A DNA stretch of 10,019 nt from Candidatus Sulfotelmatobacter sp. (GTDB taxonomy: Bacteria > Acidobacteriota > Terriglobia > Terriglobales > Acidobacteriaceae): the NCBI GenBank assembly GCA_030040725.1, contig JASHTD010000142.1:1-10019 (forward strand), given 5' to 3'. Within the stretch, counting starts at the first letter, position 1. Each line of letters starts with the position of its first letter. The notes under the pieces are model-generated. The model was not told the origin of the DNA. It made no database searches and saw only the letters and a list, made by a program, of their open reading frames with translations. The translations under genes and the position numbers were made by a program. Shown piece after piece: positions 6,559 through 10,019 of this stretch.

Positions 6559-7650
6559 GTGGCAGAACTCACAGCAAAATTCGACAGGATCAAAGGGCTG
6601 ATATTTTGTTGCGCAATCGTAACTGCTTTTCTGGCAATCGCCTCCTCCCCAGCTGATGCGCAAACCGCCGATCCGATCAATGGCGGTGTCACATATATCG
6701 GAACGGCGAAGTGCTCCGCGGGTGGACTGGGAAACAGTCTCTGTTACTCATTGAGCATTCAATGTTCGGGAATTGACGGCTCGGGAGTGGCGGCGCTTCC
6801 AGTACAGGTGAAGGTTACAAATCCCGGCAGTACTAAGGGCACAATCATATTCGTATCTCCCGGCGGAGGCTCCAGCTATTACGATCAAAGCTTCGCCTAC
6901 GGAGCGACGGTCGTGAACTCCGTAGTGCAGGCCGGATTCACCGCAGTGCAGCCGTACTTCACCGGGGCGAATGGCTGGACCGAGGGTCCCGCGCCAAACG
7001 GAATTCGATCGTTGGCTTGCCGTTTTGCAGCGCTGGCGGATTGGGTGGCAACGACAACTAATCCGCTCATCTACCAGAGTGGATCGGCCATGTGCGCGGC
7101 CGGGGTCAGCGGAGGCTCCAGCGCGATTGGCTATGCGCTCGCCCACTTCGGAATGGGAACCGGATCGACCCGCCTCTTCGATATGGTCGAACTGACCAGC
7201 GGACCGACCTTCTCGCGTATTGATCACGGCTGTATTTGCGCGTCGCCACCCTTTCAAACCACTACCGGGCAAGGGCCGCTCTCCGACTGTTATTTGACCA
7301 TCGGATCTTTAGTCGACAGCAGCTATTCCAGCCCAGTATGTTCGAACGCGCGCGCGACGCACAGCACCGCCAATGAGTCACTGCTGATCCATGACAGCAT
7401 CCTGTCAGATGATCCACCATTCCTCAATTATCAGACGGTCGTTGTAGCTACCTTCGGTGCACAGAACGACGAGGGAGCGGGGGTTCCGCAGGGCGAGGAG
7501 TGGGTGAGCTTAGTCACTTCGCCGGTAACGGTCAATGTGGTCGCGGACGGCGCCCATCTCGTTCCCAATTCATTTGATGGAGCGCTGCAGATTGCGAACG
7601 ATCTGAACTCAGCTTGCGTGTTGCAGTCGCCCAACCGGCCATCGCGCTGA
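6559..7650 (+). CDS. Secreted alpha/beta-hydrolase-like protein, family not recognised
   Basis: 363 residues from the GTG at 6559; starting at the GTG at 6511 would add 16 residues. Residues 1-34 form a signal peptide: basic MAELTAKFDRIKG, hydrophobic LIFCCAIVTAFLAIA, then SSPADA before Q35. The mature part has the marks of an alpha/beta hydrolase. A strand plus glycine loop IIFVSPGGGSSYY (about 96-108) could form the oxyanion hole. GVSGG at 182-186, within CAAGVSGGSSAIGYAL, is a G-x-S-x-G nucleophile elbow with S184. Near the end come a strand with VVVATFGAQNDEG (D304 a possible acid) and VVADGAHLVP with H333, a plausible triad histidine. The mature chain has ten cysteines (52, 62, 69, 154, 179, 225, 227, 244, 261, 353), suggesting disulfides. 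An esterase, lipase or polymer depolymerase role is possible; the substrate is unknown. It may share a transcript with the FG-GAP gene upstream and converges with the beta-helix gene. Confidence 0.8.
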   Translation: MAELTAKFDRIKGLIFCCAIVTAFLAIASSPADAQTADPINGGVTYIGTAKCSAGGLGNSLCYSLSIQCSGIDGSGVAALPVQVKVTNPGSTKGTIIFVSPGGGSSYYDQSFAYGATVVNSVVQAGFTAVQPYFTGANGWTEGPAPNGIRSLACRFAALADWVATTTNPLIYQSGSAMCAAGVSGGSSAIGYALAHFGMGTGSTRLFDMVELTSGPTFSRIDHGCICASPPFQTTTGQGPLSDCYLTIGSLVDSSYSSPVCSNARATHSTANESLLIHDSILSDDPPFLNYQTVVVATFGAQNDEGAGVPQGEEWVSLVTSPVTVNVVADGAHLVPNSFDGALQIANDLNSACVLQSPNRPSR

Positions 7651-7733
7651 ACGAACCTCCGAACGACCCTCCACAGTCCAGAGGAAGGCGCCGTGCCGCC
7701 AGCGCCGTAGGGTAATTGCCCGATATTCCGTGT

Positions 7734-10019
7734 TTAATACTGCGACACAGTATAACTTTGCGTGGGGAAGGTCGCAGGTATAGACGGAGGGCTGCTGGTG
7801 GTGGCTCCGGCTTGCGACGCATCGAATGGCGTAAATCCCACTCCCGGCGTGCTGCTCAGCGAAAAATCATCGCTCGATAGCTGCGTCGAAGTGAACGGGT
7901 TTTGCAGAACGCTCGACGAGTCTTCGCCGGTCAAGTCTTGCCATTGTCCCAGGGACGAGTACGTGGTGGTTTGGTGACATCCGCCTTGCTGGTTGGGAGG
8001 ATCGTCACTGCTGAAGAATGCCGGGTTTGGAAGTGAGCAGCTTCCCCCTGGAATGTAGCAGTACATATTGCTTTCGAAGTGCACAGTGGCCGGCAAGACA
8101 GATGCGCAGTCTCCGCCGAGGCAGGAATAACAACCGTTCTGTACGCTGCCCCGGTCATAAATGATCAGGTTGTTGGTCATGTCAAATAGCGAATTCGACG
8201 CTGAAGACGGCGTACAACCCTGCTGCTTGATCGCCTGTCTCCCGAAGGCCAGAATATTATTCTTGATCGTGTTCGGGCTCGATGAAACCCCTTCTGGGCC
8301 ACATGTCTGGGCTACATCCGCGGATGAGACTCGATAGACCAGATTGTTCTCCACCGTTACGAGGCCAGTGTAATTATCGATATACATTCCCTGTCCGCCG
8401 TATCCGTCGGAATCAAAAATAGAAGCATCGGTCACGTCGTGGCACACGTTGTTCATCGCTTGATTGCCAGGAGGAGGGGTGGTCTGATACGGCGTCGTAT
8501 TGAAATAAACGCAGCCGAAATCGTTCTCCACTCCTTGTCCCAGGTTGTAAATGTTGTTGAAAGAGGCGACATCGTTGCTGGCAAAGCTGACACTGCTCGA
8601 GTCACAACTCAGAGCGCCAACGTTCACGCCTCCGCTATAGCCGTCGTAGATCGTATTGTGCGTGAAAGTGTTGTCGTGGTTGCACCCCTGCGCGATGCCA
8701 AAGCCCTTGGGGAATACCCTGCCGAATGCTTCGATCACATTGTTTTGAACCGTGGTGAATTGCGGCACGTTGGCAGCGGTGTCGGAGCCAGCCGAGAGCA
8801 GCCCGATTCGAATTCCGTGGCCCGCCACATCGAAAATTTGCCCATTCTCAAAGATGTTGCCGGTAGTGGTCGAGGATGGAATTGTAGTGGTGAAATCGAT
8901 TCCTGTCCCCGCGGTTTCCGTGATCGTCACGCCGTTAAAGGTTACGTTCTGGCAGTTCTCGCAGGAAACCGCACTGGTAATGTCCTGATCCAGCCGGTTG
9001 TACTGATACCCAGCCGCCGGGACAGTGAAGTTATCGTGCTCGAATGTAAGACCCTGGAACGTTACATTCTGCAGATCGGTCGCGACCAATACCTGCGGAG
9101 TCGACACCGGCATTTGCGGCACAATTACCGTGTCGCTGTTGGGATTCTCACCCGTATTCGCGATGTAGGTCAGCGTCATCGGTGAGGTCGAGCGATCGAG
9201 AAACCACTGGCCAGGCTGCGCCAGTTCGTCCTTGATATTTTCGACCAGATAGCGGTGACCCGCGATGAAGCCGGTAGTGTTGTCGCTCAGGCTGGCGCGC
9301 TCGCGAATGGGGCCGGTCAGATAAATGATGTTGGCGCTGGTATCGATGCAATCGATGAGCAGCTTGGAAGTGCCCATGGTTTCGAAGCTGTACAGTGCGA
9401 TATCTCCCGCAGGATAGGCATTGCCCCGCGCGCCACACGGGTTTCCAAGAGGTGGGCTCAGGTTCGCCCACGTCGAACTGATCGGATCGCCGGCGGTGTA
9501 ATAGAAGCGGTCATAACACTCATACGAAGCCGTGGTCTGGCCAAGGTTCGGGCAATTAGCAGAAGATGTGGAAACCGATACGGGCCCGGCGATCCGGTAA
9601 TAGGTGCCCACGTTCGGAGCGCTGCCCAGACGCGCGCGCAACCGACGGCCGCTTTGCACACCGGCTGCCGTGCTGAGATAAAAAAGCTGCTCGAAATACT
9701 GTGCATTTGCCGGCAAGGTCGCCGTCCAGATATCGCCGTTCTGCTTCCAGTTGGTAACCCGCATGCCTCCGCTGATTGCCGGCGATTCCCCGGGGTAGGC
9801 TTGCCAGGAAATATTCACCGCGGGCGTTCCGGAGTCCGCGCTGGTGAAGGTCAACTGATTCGTCAGATAGTATGTTCCACCGCCGTTGCCCCGGACCATG
9901 ACTACGATGGAGTTAGCTTGGTTCGGCAATATTGCCTGCACGGCCTGCTGCGCCTTGGCGATGGTGGCGAACGGCGCCTTAAACGTTCCCGGATTCGAGT
10001 CGCTGCCGCTGGGTGAAAC
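7734..10019 (-). CDS. Right-handed parallel beta-helix protein, probably polysaccharide-active; 5' end beyond window
   Basis: The frame is open to the right edge and ends at TAA 7734-7736, giving 761 residues without the N-terminus. The first visible residues, VSPSGSDSNPGT then PFATIAKAQQAV, are the usual opening of exported pectate-lyase-like beta-helix proteins, so probably only a signal peptide and little else is missing. An internal GTG at 9941 is not the true start. Other marks are YPGESPAISGG (about 75-85), WKQNGDIW, FEQLFY, a pre-helix segment with PGQWFLDR (about 269-276), then roughly ten helix coils from 310 to 626 with asparagine ladders (VTFQGLTFEHDNF, TVQNNVIEAFG, FTHNTIYDGYSGG, TVENNLVYR, TIKNNILAFG). 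SDGYGGQGMYIDNY at 537-550 may hold acidic catalytic residues. The C-terminus resembles that of GH141-type glycosidases (SSDDFSLSSTPGVGFTPFD). Glycoside hydrolase or lyase activity is inferred only. Confidence 0.88.
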   Translation of the reverse strand, partial: VSPSGSDSNPGTFKAPFATIAKAQQAVQAILPNQANSIVVMVRGNGGGTYYLTNQLTFTSADSGTPAVNISWQAYPGESPAISGGMRVTNWKQNGDIWTATLPANAQYFEQLFYLSTAAGVQSGRRLRARLGSAPNVGTYYRIAGPVSVSTSSANCPNLGQTTASYECYDRFYYTAGDPISSTWANLSPPLGNPCGARGNAYPAGDIALYSFETMGTSKLLIDCIDTSANIIYLTGPIRERASLSDNTTGFIAGHRYLVENIKDELAQPGQWFLDRSTSPMTLTYIANTGENPNSDTVIVPQMPVSTPQVLVATDLQNVTFQGLTFEHDNFTVPAAGYQYNRLDQDITSAVSCENCQNVTFNGVTITETAGTGIDFTTTIPSSTTTGNIFENGQIFDVAGHGIRIGLLSAGSDTAANVPQFTTVQNNVIEAFGRVFPKGFGIAQGCNHDNTFTHNTIYDGYSGGVNVGALSCDSSSVSFASNDVASFNNIYNLGQGVENDFGCVYFNTTPYQTTPPPGNQAMNNVCHDVTDASIFDSDGYGGQGMYIDNYTGLVTVENNLVYRVSSADVAQTCGPEGVSSSPNTIKNNILAFGRQAIKQQGCTPSSASNSLFDMTNNLIIYDRGSVQNGCYSCLGGDCASVLPATVHFESNMYCYIPGGSCSLPNPAFFSSDDPPNQQGGCHQTTTYSSLGQWQDLTGEDSSSVLQNPFTSTQLSSDDFSLSSTPGVGFTPFDASQAGATTSSPPSIPATFPTQSYTVSQY

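Noticed and set aside
7687..7706. A GGCGC/GCGCC inverted repeat between the convergent hydrolase and beta-helix genes
   Set aside because: The stem is only five base pairs with a ten-base loop and no T-run follows on either strand. It may help end transcription but cannot be called a terminator.
9255..10016. A 253-codon plus-strand open frame opposite the beta-helix gene
   Set aside because: The opposite strand encodes an intact beta-helix protein over the same stretch. The plus-strand translation is arginine-rich and without motifs.

Overview
The window looks like an accessory, export-rich stretch of a soil Acidobacteriota chromosome (Terriglobia/Koribacter-like). That is an inference from protein style: an SBBP-repeat protein with its N-terminal FEVNQGQ domain, a phospholipase-C-type phosphoesterase carrying choice-of-anchor D repeats, a long FG-GAP/VCBS protein and a large parallel beta-helix protein are a familiar combination in that phylum. 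No rRNA, tRNA, CRISPR array, transposase, integrase or phage gene was seen, and nothing resembles a defence system.

Layout: (1) 1-1409, minus strand, an SBBP beta-propeller protein cut off by the left edge. (2) 1507-3756, minus strand, a secreted phosphoesterase with three C-terminal immunoglobulin-like repeats, 97 bases upstream of and in the same direction as gene 1. (3) 3757-4201, a divergent intergenic region with one candidate promoter in each direction and a pair of related short repeats. (4) 4202-6448, plus strand, a secreted protein made almost entirely of 14 FG-GAP/VCBS repeats. (5) 6559-7650, plus strand, a secreted alpha/beta-hydrolase-like protein of no family I can name. (6) 7651-7733, a short convergent gap. 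(7) 7734-10019, minus strand, a right-handed beta-helix protein whose start lies beyond the right edge.

Four of the five genes show a visible signal peptide, and the fifth (start missing) belongs to a family that is normally exported. The common theme is therefore extracellular or periplasmic work: a phosphoesterase, a probable esterase or other hydrolase, a probable polysaccharide-active beta-helix, and two large repeat-built binding or adhesion-type proteins. Any functional link between them is inferred only from adjacency. The two minus-strand genes on the left could be one transcription unit, and the two plus-strand genes in the middle could be another. The many other long open frames are antisense or frame-shifted shadows of these five genes.
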